From: VBDM01 sp049802235
GTDB taxonomy: Bacteria; Pseudomonadota; Gammaproteobacteria; Burkholderiales; SG8-39
DNA: 64,000 bases
Assembly: GCA_049802235.1 (NCBI GenBank)
Contig: JBARMB010000102.1
Span: forward strand, 1 to 64,000
Direction of reading: 5' to 3'
Under the pieces are notes generated by a model, which was not told where the DNA came from, made no database searches, and worked only from the letters and a program-made list of their open reading frames with translations. Both the position numbers and the translations under genes were made by a program. Below, piece by piece: positions 17,636 to 25,655 of the stretch. Every line of letters starts with the position of its first letter. Position 1 is the first letter of the stretch.

Positions 17636-18556
17636 CTAGCGTGTGGAAGCCTGCAGGAATCGGCTGGGGTTCTGCGGCTCGCCCCTGTAGCGGACTTCGA
17701 AATGCAGGTGCGGCCCGGTCGCGCGGCCGGTCGAGCCAGATTCGGCAATCTTGCGCCCGCGCTGCACCACGTCGCCCTCTTTTACGAGAAGCTTGGAGCA
17801 GTGCGCGTAGCGTGTTGTGAAGTCGTTGCCGTGGTCGATTTCGACCATATTACCGTACTGGTGATGGAACTCAGCGTAGGTCACCACGCCGCCAGCGGCA
17901 GCGAAGACGGCCGTCCCGGGGGCGACGACGAAATCGATACCCTCGTGCATCGCCTGCATGCCGGTGAATGGGTCGATGCGCCAGCCGAAGCCCGACGCGG
18001 TCCAGCCGCCTTCGACCGGCGGAATGGTGGGCATGAGCTTCTTCTTCACCCTGGCGTCGAACAACTGCGACTCGAGTATGCCGAGGTAATCGGTGCGGTT
18101 CTCCACCTGCCTGGAAAGCTGATCGAGCTGCTGGCCGAACTCGGCCATGGAGAGGCTCCGCGCGGGAACGCTGGACACCGCGCCACCGCGTCCGGGAGTC
18201 TCGCTGAAGCGAAATTCCTGGGTCTTCAGTCCCGCCAAGGTCGATACCCGCTCGCCGAGAGCGTCGAGTCGCATGAGCTGGGCCTGCATTTCGCCCAGCT
18301 TCACAGCCATGGCATTAAGATTCTCGCGCAGGAACTCCTCCGTCTTCCGGCTCTGCTGCCGCTGCGCCGACAGCACCAGCGACTGCACGCCGGGGAGCTT
18401 GAATTCAGTGACATGAAGAACGGTCAGCCAGAACAGTGCGCCTGCCAGGCTGAGCACCAGCAGCACCATGACAAAGGCGCCGGCGACCAAGTGTGCCGTC
18501 GTGAGCGTCAAGGACCTGGCCTTGGCGAGACGGCTCGAAACCATAATAATATGCAC
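17636..18556 (-). CDS. M23-family metallopeptidase (LytM domain), membrane-anchored
   Basis: Probable cell-wall endopeptidase or amidase-activating factor in the periplasm. The 306-residue product has an N-terminal membrane anchor (about residues 20-45), a coiled-coil-prone middle (about 55-165) and a C-terminal LytM domain with the zinc motifs HEGIDF and HLHFE plus YGNMVEIDHG. All expected metal ligands look present, so it should be an active peptidase. The GTG at 18556 is preferred because a strong taggaggg site precedes it; an ATG lies five codons in. It lies upstream of secA, a conserved neighbourhood. Confidence 0.9.
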   Translation of the reverse strand: MHIIMVSSRLAKARSLTLTTAHLVAGAFVMVLLVLSLAGALFWLTVLHVTEFKLPGVQSLVLSAQRQQSRKTEEFLRENLNAMAVKLGEMQAQLMRLDALGERVSTLAGLKTQEFRFSETPGRGGAVSSVPARSLSMAEFGQQLDQLSRQVENRTDYLGILESQLFDARVKKKLMPTIPPVEGGWTASGFGWRIDPFTGMQAMHEGIDFVVAPGTAVFAAAGGVVTYAEFHHQYGNMVEIDHGNDFTTRYAHCSKLLVKEGDVVQRGRKIAESGSTGRATGPHLHFEVRYRGEPQNPSRFLQASTR

Positions 18557-18582
18557 GTTGTCCCCTCCTAGGACCGCGTTCC

Positions 18583-19011
18583 ATGTATTCCCAGAACTTG
18601 CACGCCTTTCTGACTCAACCCGACGGCATCGCGTCGCTGATGCCGCAAGCCCGGCGCTTGCTCGAGCTGCGCACGATTCTGGCGACGGTGCTGCCGGAAT
18701 CGCTTTCGCGATCATGCTCGGTCGCCAACTACAAGCAGGGAAAAATTGTTATCTTTGCCGCCAACAGCGCGGTCGCGGCCAAGTTGAAGCTGATGCGCCC
18801 GGCACTGTCCGAACAACTGTCGAAACGAGGGGTGCAGGTTACCGGAATCGAAGTGGAGGTGCAACCCCCGGGGCCGACACCCGAAGTCATTGAAAAATCA
18901 GCAAAAATCAGCCATGACGTGGCCGAAAGCCTTGCCCGGCTCTCGACACAACTTCCTGATTCAGAACTGAAAAATGCCCTCATCAGGCTGGCACGCCAGA
19001 AATGCGACTAG
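18583..19011 (+). CDS. dciA: DUF721 / DciA-like protein
   Basis: A 142-residue protein of the DUF721 family; DciA members load or recruit the replicative helicase DnaB in bacteria lacking DnaC. The core NYKQGKIVIFAANSAVAAKLKLM matches the KH-like fold of the family, and the C-terminal part is a short variable tail. It is divergent from the M23 gene, with only 26 bp between start codons, and convergent with the small membrane protein gene. The functional assignment is by family only. Confidence 0.75.
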   Translation: MYSQNLHAFLTQPDGIASLMPQARRLLELRTILATVLPESLSRSCSVANYKQGKIVIFAANSAVAAKLKLMRPALSEQLSKRGVQVTGIEVEVQPPGPTPEVIEKSAKISHDVAESLARLSTQLPDSELKNALIRLARQKCD

Positions 19012-19018
19012 GCTCCTG

Positions 19019-19204
19019 TTATATGAGCACAATTACCCGTTCCAGGATCAAAAGTCCGAATATCAGCAAGGCGAAGATCAGGGCATATTTGAACACCCGA
19101 AATGCAGCTCGCAAGTACTTCCGGTCGCGAGTCAGCAGGAACAGTACCACTCCCGCCACGGTAGTCAGCACCACCACGATGGCGGCGATGCGCAGGGCCA
19201 GCAT
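19019..19204 (-). CDS. Small two-helix membrane protein, unknown function
   Basis: A 61-residue product with two hydrophobic segments (about residues 3-24 and 38-58) separated by a basic loop (RDRKYLRAAFR), predicted to be an inner-membrane hairpin. It lies 13 bp after lpxC on the same strand and probably shares its message. I do not recognise a named family. Confidence 0.7.
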   Translation of the reverse strand: MLALRIAAIVVVLTTVAGVVLFLLTRDRKYLRAAFRVFKYALIFALLIFGLLILERVIVLI

Positions 19205-19217
19205 CCTGAATATCCGG

Positions 19218-20132
19218 TCAGGCAGGCAAGGCGAACAGCCGGACGAGCGCTGCCGGTGCGTCTTCCTCGCGCTCGAAGCTCACGAGTTCCCAAGCGTCTT
19301 TGATCGCGAGCGTTTCCCGCAGCAGGCGGTTATTGAGCGCGTGCCCGGATTTGTACGCCGAGAACGCGCCGATGAGCGGATGGCCGATCAGGTAGAGGTC
19401 ACCGATCGCATCGAGCAGCTTGTGCTTGACGAACTCGTCGCCATAGCGCAGTCCCTCGGCGTTCAGCACCCGGTATTCGTCCATGACGATGGCGTTGTCG
19501 AGACTGCCGCCGCGGATGAGACCTTGATTCAGAAGCGCTTCGACATCCTGCGTGAAACCGTAGGTGCGCGCCCTCGCAACCTCCTTTACGTACGAGGTCT
19601 CTGAAAAATCGACCGCCGCGAATTGTGCCGATTTTTCGAACACCGGATGATCATAGACGACCGAGAATGACAGCTTGAAGCCGCTGTACGGCTCCAGGCG
19701 CGCCCACTTGTCGCCGTCCTTGACCTCTACCCCGCGCTTGATGCGGAAGAACCGCTTGCGCGCGGGCTGCTGCTCGATACCGGCCGACTGAATCAGAAAC
19801 ACGAACGGCGCCGCGCTGCCGTCCATGATCGGCACTTCGGACCCGGTGAGATCGACGTAAGCGTTGTCGATGCCGAGCCCTGCGAATGCCGACATCAGGT
19901 GCTCGACGGTCGCGACCTTGACGCCATCCGCCTCAAGCGTGCTGCAGAGCCGCGTGTCGGTGACCTTGAACGCGTCCGCGGGCAGATCGACAGGCACCGG
20001 CAAGTCGATGCGGCGAAACACGATGCCGGTATCGGGCTGCGCCGGACGCAGGGTCATCGCCACTTTTTCGCCGGTATGCAGGCCAACGCCCGTGGCGCGG
20101 ATTGTGGACTTGAGGGTGCGTTGCTTGAACAT
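19218..20132 (-). CDS. lpxC: UDP-3-O-acyl-N-acetylglucosamine deacetylase LpxC
   Basis: Zinc enzyme for the committed step of lipid A synthesis. The 304-residue product has TGVGLHTGEK at the start, the zinc-binding EHLMSAFAGLGIDN, and HKLLDAIGDLYLIGHP with the remaining metal ligands, followed by the catalytic GHALNN. Full length. Present next to ftsZ as in E. coli, though separated here by a small ORF and a strong hairpin, so lpxC is likely transcribed from its own start. Confidence 0.98.
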   Translation of the reverse strand: MFKQRTLKSTIRATGVGLHTGEKVAMTLRPAQPDTGIVFRRIDLPVPVDLPADAFKVTDTRLCSTLEADGVKVATVEHLMSAFAGLGIDNAYVDLTGSEVPIMDGSAAPFVFLIQSAGIEQQPARKRFFRIKRGVEVKDGDKWARLEPYSGFKLSFSVVYDHPVFEKSAQFAAVDFSETSYVKEVARARTYGFTQDVEALLNQGLIRGGSLDNAIVMDEYRVLNAEGLRYGDEFVKHKLLDAIGDLYLIGHPLIGAFSAYKSGHALNNRLLRETLAIKDAWELVSFEREEDAPAALVRLFALPA

Positions 20133-20184
20133 CTGCTGTTCTGGTTGTTATTGCCGCTGAAACAAGAGTGAAATTTTAGCACAG

Positions 20185-20227
20185 GCGGCCGTCTTCACCG
20201 GCCCGGAATTCCGGTGAAAACGGCCGC
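20185..20227 (-). terminator. Strong hairpin between ftsZ/small ORF and lpxC
   Basis: A 17-bp stem with one mismatch: left arm 20185-20201, right arm 20211-20227, loop 20202-20210 (cccggaatt). It lies just after the stop of the small ORF and upstream of lpxC. On the minus strand the stem is followed by ctgtgctaaaattt, so the U-tract is displaced. A terminator or attenuator of the dcw transcript is the simplest reading. Confidence 0.6.
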
Positions 20228-20235
20228 GCTGCACT

Positions 20236-20385
20236 TCAATGCAACCTTTTGCGCTGATAGGTCGGCAGAAAGGCAACCGTGCGGATCAGCACCGGCGCGG
20301 TTTTCTGAGGCAATCGAAGGGCGGTTCTCGCGATCACCGGCTTGCGCAGATAGCGCGGCAAGCCGGGCCGTTTTGCTGTGCTCAT
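20236..20385 (-). CDS. Small basic protein ORF (49 aa), unknown
   Basis: Frame from the ATG at 20385 encodes 49 residues, rich in Arg/Lys (MSTAKRPGLPRYLRKP at the start, ending YQRKRLH), with no membrane segment or known motif. Supporting evidence is a near-perfect ribosome site (gggagg) five to six bases before the ATG and a strong hairpin directly after the stop. It lies 107 bp after ftsZ on the same strand. No family is recognised, so whether it is translated is open. Confidence 0.5.
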   Translation of the reverse strand: MSTAKRPGLPRYLRKPVIARTALRLPQKTAPVLIRTVAFLPTYQRKRLH

Positions 20386-20492
20386 TTTTCCTCCCTTTCG
20401 GTTATCGACATCGCTTCGCGGAAGAACTGGGACGTCGTATTTGTGGCTTTGGCCGCGCGGCTGCGGCCGCAATGCGATGTCCCGGCGACGCT

Positions 20493-21650
20493 TCAGTCCG
20501 CCTGCTTGCGCAGGAACGCCGGGATATCGTACTTGTCCACCCCGCTGTTCTGCAGTGCCTCGATGGTGGAGGCGCGGTTCTTGCGGATCACTGCGGGCAT
20601 TTCATCAAGTGCCCGGTAGTCCACGCCCGCGACCGGCATGTTGTCGGTACCGGTCTTCTGCTGCACCACCAGTTGCGGCTTGGTCTGACGCGTGATCTGC
20701 GGCTGGCCAAGACCCGTCGCGACCACGGTGACACGCAGCTCATCACCCATGTTGTCGTCGTAGACAGCGCCGAAGATGATGGTTGCGTCCTCGGCGGCGA
20801 AGCCGCGAATGGTGTTCATCACCTCCTTTGTTTCGCGCAGCTTCAGGCTCGATTTGTTGGCGGTGATGTTGACCACCACGCCACGCGCGCCCGAGAGGTT
20901 GACGCCCTCAAGAAGGGGACAGGCCACCGCCTGCTCGGCAGCGATGCGCGCGCGATCCACGCCCGAAGCCGCCGCCGAGCCCATCATCGCCATGCCTTGC
21001 TCGGCCATCACTGTGCGCACGTCCTGGAAATCGACGTTGATCAGACCGGGCATGTTGATGATTTCGGAGATGCCGGCAACGGCGTTTTTGAGCACACTAT
21101 CGGCGGAGGAAAACGCTTCCTCCATCGAGACGTCGTCGCCGAGGACTTCCTCGAGTTTTTCGTTGAGGACAACGATTACCGAGTCGACGTGCTGCGACAG
21201 CTCCTCGATGCCCGCCTCGGCGGCCTGCATGCGGCGCATGCCCTCGAATGAGAACGGCTTGGTCACCACCGCCACGGTCAATACGCCCATTTCCTTCGCC
21301 ACCTCGGCGACCACCGGTGCGGCGCCTGTTCCCGTTCCGCCCCCCATGCCGCCGGTGATGAAAGCCATGTGCGCTCCGCGCAGCGCATCGGCGACCTGGT
21401 CGCGCGCCTCGATCGCCGCCGCCCGGCCCGCCTCGGGCTTGGCGCCGGCCCCCAGACCCGTTGAGCCGAGCTGGATCTGGCTCTTCGCCAGGCCGCGGGA
21501 CAGAGCCTGCGCATCGGTATTGGCGGCGATGAACTCGACACCGACCACGCCGTTGCGGATCATGTGATCGACAGCGTTGCCGCCGGCGCCGCCGACGCCG
21601 ACGACCTTGATCACAGTGCCACCGTTGGTGTTTTCGACGATCTCAAACAT
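20493..21650 (-). CDS. ftsZ: Cell division GTPase FtsZ
   Basis: Tubulin homologue that forms the Z-ring. The 385-residue product has the GTP-binding signature GGMGGGTGTGAAPV (about residues 103-116), the T7 loop region NVDFQDVRT, a variable linker and the conserved C-terminal peptide KYDIPAFLRKQAD that binds FtsA and other anchors. The start has a strong aaggagataagc ribosome site. It is the last division gene of the dcw cluster. Confidence 0.98.
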   Translation of the reverse strand: MFEIVENTNGGTVIKVVGVGGAGGNAVDHMIRNGVVGVEFIAANTDAQALSRGLAKSQIQLGSTGLGAGAKPEAGRAAAIEARDQVADALRGAHMAFITGGMGGGTGTGAAPVVAEVAKEMGVLTVAVVTKPFSFEGMRRMQAAEAGIEELSQHVDSVIVVLNEKLEEVLGDDVSMEEAFSSADSVLKNAVAGISEIINMPGLINVDFQDVRTVMAEQGMAMMGSAAASGVDRARIAAEQAVACPLLEGVNLSGARGVVVNITANKSSLKLRETKEVMNTIRGFAAEDATIIFGAVYDDNMGDELRVTVVATGLGQPQITRQTKPQLVVQQKTGTDNMPVAGVDYRALDEMPAVIRKNRASTIEALQNSGVDKYDIPAFLRKQAD

Positions 21651-21701
21651 GCTTATCTCCTTCCGGGATGAAGTACGTAAACTCCTGCTTTCGTGGTGCT
21701 T

Positions 21702-21737
21702 CTAGAAATTCCGCTGAAACCATTCGCGCATCCTTCC
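21702..21737 (-). repeat. Duplicated copy of the ftsA 3' end
   Basis: On the minus strand this segment reads GRMREWFQRNF followed by a stop, identical in protein sequence to the last residues of FtsA at 21793-21828. The two DNA copies share 23 identical bases (21715-21737 and 21806-21828) and then differ only at synonymous positions of Gln and Arg codons, plus a different stop codon. They are offset by 91 bp. The copy lies in the ftsA-ftsZ gap and has no convincing start of its own. Confidence 0.8.
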
Positions 21738-21748
21738 GGAGTAAACGG

Positions 21749-21770
21749 ACAAGGGGGCACACTCCCTTGT
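21749..21770 (-). promoter_or_regulatory. Stem-loop in the ftsA-ftsZ spacer
   Basis: acaaggg (21749-21755) pairs perfectly with cccttgt (21764-21770) around an 8-nt loop. It lies between the true ftsA stop and the duplicated tail, about 100 bp upstream of ftsZ, and could influence readthrough or message processing. There is no T-tract directly after it. Confidence 0.35.
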
Positions 21771-21792
21771 CAATCCCCCATTTCAGTCGCGT

Positions 21793-23022
21793 TCAAAAAT
21801 TGCGTTGAAACCATTCGCGCATCCTTCCCAACACTTGCTTGAACGATCCTCCCTGGCGCGCTGTCAGGCCGCGCTGCGTCTGCACCACGCCTTCGAGCAG
21901 CAGACCGACCGCGGTCGCGTAGCGCGGGCTGCGGACCACATCCGACAAGCCGCCGCTGTAACGCGGGATCCCGAGCCGCACCGGCATGTGGAAAATCTCC
22001 TCGCCCAGCTCGACCATGCCCCGCATCACCGATGAGCCGCCGGTGAGCACGAGCCCGGAAGACAGCAGCTCCTCGTAGCCGGACTCGCGCAGCACCTGCT
22101 GGATCAGCGAATAGAGCTCCTCGACGCGCGGCTCGACGACCTCGGCGAGCGTCTGTCGCGAGAGCATCCGCGGCGGGCGATCGCCTACGCCGGCGACCTC
22201 GATCATCTGACCGGCCTCGGCGAGCTGCCTGAGCGCGCAGCCGTGGCGGACCTTGAGCTCCTCGGCCTCTGTGGTCGGCGTTCTCAGCGCCATGGCGATG
22301 TCGTTGGTGATCTGATCGCCGGCGATCGGTACCACCGCGGTATGCCGGATCGCGCCCTCGCGGAACACGGCGATGTCGCTGGTGCCGCCGCCGATATCGA
22401 CGAGACAGACGCCGAGCTCCTTCTCGTCCTCGGTGAGCACCGCGAGCGAGGAGGCAAGCGGCTGCAGGATGAGATCGTTCACCTCCAGCCCGCAGCGGCG
22501 CACGCACTTGACGATGTTCTGCGCCGCCGACACCGCGCCGGTGACGATGTGGACTTTCACTTCCAGCCGAACCCCGCTCATGCCGAGCGGTTCGCGCACG
22601 CCGTCCTGGCCGTCGATGATGAATTCCTGGGTGAGGATGTGCAGCACCTGCTGGTCGGTCGGGATCGGCATCGCGCGCGCGGTTTCGATGACGCGGTCGA
22701 CGTCGAGCGGCATCACTTCCTTGTCCTTGATCGCCACCATCCCGGTCGAGTTGAAGCTCTTGATATGGCTGCCGGCGATGCCGGTGAAGACGCGCTGGAT
22801 CTTGCAGTCGGCCATCAGCTCGGCTTCTTCGAGCGCGCGCTGGATCGCACTCACCGTGGCCTCGATGTTGACCACCACGCCCTTCTTCAGGCCCCGGGAG
22901 TCGTGGCTGCCCATGCCGATGACTTCCATGCGGCCGTCGGGGAACAGTTCCGCCACCATCGCCACCACCTTGGAGGTGCCGATGTCGAGACCGACAATGA
23001 GGTTCTTGTTTTCCTTTGCCAT
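21793..23022 (-). CDS. ftsA: Cell division protein FtsA
   Basis: Actin-like protein that tethers FtsZ to the membrane. The 409-residue product has the ATPase motifs VGLDIGTSKV near the start, CLVDIGGGTSDIAVF in the middle and VLTGGSSVMRG near the end, and finishes with the amphipathic membrane-targeting helix LGRMREWFQRNF. Full length. Its 3' end is repeated 91 bp downstream. One base separates it from the ftsQ stop. Confidence 0.98.
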   Translation of the reverse strand: MAKENKNLIVGLDIGTSKVVAMVAELFPDGRMEVIGMGSHDSRGLKKGVVVNIEATVSAIQRALEEAELMADCKIQRVFTGIAGSHIKSFNSTGMVAIKDKEVMPLDVDRVIETARAMPIPTDQQVLHILTQEFIIDGQDGVREPLGMSGVRLEVKVHIVTGAVSAAQNIVKCVRRCGLEVNDLILQPLASSLAVLTEDEKELGVCLVDIGGGTSDIAVFREGAIRHTAVVPIAGDQITNDIAMALRTPTTEAEELKVRHGCALRQLAEAGQMIEVAGVGDRPPRMLSRQTLAEVVEPRVEELYSLIQQVLRESGYEELLSSGLVLTGGSSVMRGMVELGEEIFHMPVRLGIPRYSGGLSDVVRSPRYATAVGLLLEGVVQTQRGLTARQGGSFKQVLGRMREWFQRNF

Positions 23023-23023
23023 A

Positions 23024-23788
23024 TCAGGCCCGCCGCCGTTTCCGGAATTCGGAGTTCAGCATCTCCGGCAGGCGCAGCGCGAATCCGTTCGGGTAGCGCA
23101 GGTCGACGTAATCGAGCCGGCGCGCAAGCTTGCCCAGCGTCTGGGTGTATACCGAGACAAATCTCGCCAGGCGATCGGCGATTCGGTCCTTGTCCGATTC
23201 GCGTCCGAGTTGCACCACGAGGCCGTTGGAGAGCCTGAGCTGCCAAGCGTACCGGGGACTGAGCAGCACCTGCTGCGGTATGAGCTGGAGCGGCGCCAGC
23301 AACTGGCGGAACACGCCATAGCGATGCGCGACTTCGCTCTCGCTGCCGGCGGGCCCGGAGAACAGCGGCAGCCGCGCGTCGGCGCGGCCGGAAAAGAGCT
23401 CGCCGTAGGTGTTGACCAGATGTCCGTCCTGCCCCTGGCCCCACCGCGCCAGCGCCACGTGCTCCTCCACCCGCACCTCGATCCGGTCGGGCCACAAACG
23501 CCGCACCTCGGCGCGGCGTACCCAGGGAATGCCCTCGAACAGCGCACGAATGGTTTCCAGATCGACACTGAAAAAGGTGCCGCTCACCCTGCCCTGGAGC
23601 GCGCTCACAACGTCATCGCGCGTCACGTGCTGCAACTGCCCCTGCACCCGGATCGTACTCAGAACGAACGCGGACGAGTGCACCAGCAGGCGCGTTCCGC
23701 CGTACGCGACGAGCGCGAACGCCAGCGCAAACAACGCGTTCGCAGCGGCGTTCAGCAGGCGCGGGTTATTCCACATGCGCACCTTCAT
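23024..23788 (-). CDS. ftsQ: Cell division protein FtsQ
   Basis: Bitopic divisome scaffold that recruits FtsL/FtsB. The 254-residue product has a short cytoplasmic tail, one membrane segment (about residues 14-35), a POTRA domain (STIRVQGQLQHV onward) and the beta domain containing VRRAEVRRLWPDRIEVRVEE. The ATG at 23788 starts two bases after the ddl stop; upstream frame extension to 23851 would lie inside ddl. Confidence 0.95.
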   Translation of the reverse strand: MKVRMWNNPRLLNAAANALFALAFALVAYGGTRLLVHSSAFVLSTIRVQGQLQHVTRDDVVSALQGRVSGTFFSVDLETIRALFEGIPWVRRAEVRRLWPDRIEVRVEEHVALARWGQGQDGHLVNTYGELFSGRADARLPLFSGPAGSESEVAHRYGVFRQLLAPLQLIPQQVLLSPRYAWQLRLSNGLVVQLGRESDKDRIADRLARFVSVYTQTLGKLARRLDYVDLRYPNGFALRLPEMLNSEFRKRRRA

Positions 23789-23790
23789 GC

Positions 23791-24732
23791 TCAGCCCACA
23801 TGGGCGCCTCCGCCTGCATCCGCATGCGCGAGCTCGAGAATTCTCACGCACAGGTCCTCGAACGAGATCCCCGCGTAACGCGCCGCCATGGGCACCAGCG
23901 AGTGATCGGTCATGCCGGGCGAGGTATTGACCTCGAGGAAATACGGTTTGCCCGAGCGGTCGAGCATCAGGTCCACGCGGCCCCAGCCACTGCAGCCGAG
24001 CGTCCTGAATGCGCGCAGCGCTTCTTCCCGGATCACCCGTTCAGCGTCCGGTGGCAGGCCGCAAGGAAGGACGTAGCGGGTATCATCGGAGACGTATTTC
24101 GCGTCGTAATCGTAGAAATCGCGCGGCGTCTCGAGCTTGATCAGTGGCAATGGCGCCTCGCCCAGAATCCCGGCCGTGAGCTCGATCCCGTCGATGAAGG
24201 CTTCCGCGATGACGACGTTGTCGTAGTTCGCGGCGAGCGCGCAGGCTTCGGCGAGGTCGCCCGCTTTCCTCACCTTGCTCATGCCGATGGAGGAGCCCTC
24301 GCTGGCAGGCTTCACCATCAGCGGCAGCCCGAGCCGCGTCGCAACCGCATTGAAGTCGCTCGTGCGCACGAGAAGCTCATGGCGCGGCGTCAGAATGCCG
24401 CAGGCCTGCCACACGAGCTTGGTGCGCCACTTGTCCATCGCCAGCGCGCTGGCGAGAACGCCCGAGCCGGTATACGGAATGCCCAGCAGCTCGAGCGCGC
24501 CCTGGATGGTGCCGTCCTCGCCGTAGCGCCCGTGCAGCGCGATGAACACGCGGTCGAAGCGCTCGGCGATGAGCGCATCGAGCCCGCGCTCCTTCGGGTC
24601 GAAAGCTTGCGCATCGATGCCTTTCCGCTTCAGGGCCGCGAGCACCATGGAGCCGCTCTTCAGCGATACGGCCCGCTCGGCGGATCGACCGCCCATGAGC
24701 ACGCCAACCTTGCCGAAGTCGCCCGCCTTCAT
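23791..24732 (-). CDS. ddl: D-alanine--D-alanine ligase
   Basis: ATP-grasp ligase making D-Ala-D-Ala for peptidoglycan. The 313-residue product opens with KVGVLMGGRSAERAVSLKSG, contains LHGRYGEDGTIQGALE, the ATP-binding KPASEGSSIGM and the metal-site FLEVNTSPGMTDHSLVP. The ATG overlaps the murB stop (ATGA), so translation is coupled. Chromosomal dcw location matches the DdlB type. Confidence 0.97.
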   Translation of the reverse strand: MKAGDFGKVGVLMGGRSAERAVSLKSGSMVLAALKRKGIDAQAFDPKERGLDALIAERFDRVFIALHGRYGEDGTIQGALELLGIPYTGSGVLASALAMDKWRTKLVWQACGILTPRHELLVRTSDFNAVATRLGLPLMVKPASEGSSIGMSKVRKAGDLAEACALAANYDNVVIAEAFIDGIELTAGILGEAPLPLIKLETPRDFYDYDAKYVSDDTRYVLPCGLPPDAERVIREEALRAFRTLGCSGWGRVDLMLDRSGKPYFLEVNTSPGMTDHSLVPMAARYAGISFEDLCVRILELAHADAGGGAHVG

Positions 24733-25655
24733 GCGGGTTCCCCTACGATTCGTACTTCGGAAACCAGCTCGATGCCGAAGCGCGCCTCCACGGCGCTTCG
24801 CGCATGCTCGATCAGCGCCTCGATGTCGGCGGCACGCGCCCGGCCTCCGGGATTGACGATGAAGTTCGCGTGCTTCTCGGAAATGCGCGCGGCGCCGATG
24901 GCGAACCCTTTCAGCCCGCACGCCTCGATCAGCCGCGCCGCGTGGTCGCCGGGCGGATTGCGGAACACCGAGCCGGCATTGGGGAGATTCAGCGGCTGCG
25001 TCGCGATGCGCTGCGACAGCAGCTCCCTGATGCGAGCGAGCGCGCGCCTGTCGTCGCCGGCGCGGAAACGGAACCAGCCGGCCAGGAACCACTCGTCTTC
25101 CCCGAGCTTTGCGCCGCGCAGTCCGACGTAGCGGTAGCTGACGTCGAAATCCGCGCGGGTACGTTCGCGCAACGTCCCTGTGCGCGAAACCGTCAGCACT
25201 TTCGCCACCACGTCCCAGGTCTCGGAGCCGTAGCAGCCCGCGTTCATCGCCAGCGCCCCGCCGACGGTACCCGGCACGCCGGCGAGGAACTCAGCTCCCT
25301 CGAGCCGGTGAGTCGCGGCAAAACGCGCCACTTTCGGGCTGGCGACGCCGGCTTCTGCGTACACCAACCCCCCTTCGAGCCGCAGCGCGCCGCGCGAGGT
25401 GTGCATCAGCACCACGGTGCCGCGATAGCCGCCGTCGCGCACCAGCAGGTTGCTGCCGAGCCCGATGAGAAGAACCGGTTCGCTCTGCGGCAGCGTCGCA
25501 AGAAACGCTGCGAGGTCGGCGCTGTCGGCGGGGACATAGGCACGCGCGGCGACGCCGCCTGCGCGCCAGCTCACGTGTTTTTTCATCGGCTCGTTCAGGC
25601 GCAGCATGCCGCGCAGGGCGGCGGCGGGTCGGCTGATCGGCTCGGACATGAGCAT
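24729..25655 (-). CDS. murB: UDP-N-acetylenolpyruvoylglucosamine reductase MurB
   Basis: FAD enzyme that reduces enolpyruvyl-UDP-GlcNAc to UDP-MurNAc. The 308-residue product has the FAD-binding stretch LIGLGSNLLVRDGGYRG, GVPGTVGGALAMNAG, the catalytic NAGSVFRNP and SEKHANFIVN near the end. The ATG at 25655 overlaps the murC stop; a second in-frame ATG at 25649 is an equally possible start. Its place between murC and ddl follows the classical dcw order. Confidence 0.96.
   Translation of the reverse strand: MLMSEPISRPAAALRGMLRLNEPMKKHVSWRAGGVAARAYVPADSADLAAFLATLPQSEPVLLIGLGSNLLVRDGGYRGTVVLMHTSRGALRLEGGLVYAEAGVASPKVARFAATHRLEGAEFLAGVPGTVGGALAMNAGCYGSETWDVVAKVLTVSRTGTLRERTRADFDVSYRYVGLRGAKLGEDEWFLAGWFRFRAGDDRRALARIRELLSQRIATQPLNLPNAGSVFRNPPGDHAARLIEACGLKGFAIGAARISEKHANFIVNPGGRARAADIEALIEHARSAVEARFGIELVSEVRIVGEPA

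Noticed and set aside
14714..18571. Very long open plus-strand frame (about 1285 codons) opposite secA and the M23 gene
   Set aside because: It is the antisense of secA; high GC keeps the frame open. The composition is rich in His/Arg/Gln without any domain, and the minus strand holds intact secA.
20185..20227. Hairpin before lpxC as the end of an insertion sequence
   Set aside because: No transposase, no target-site duplication and no partner end; a terminator explains it better.
21702..21760. Sixteen-codon TTG-started peptide ending in the duplicated FtsA tail, as a gene
   Set aside because: No ribosome site and far too short to support; kept only as a speculation under the duplication finding.
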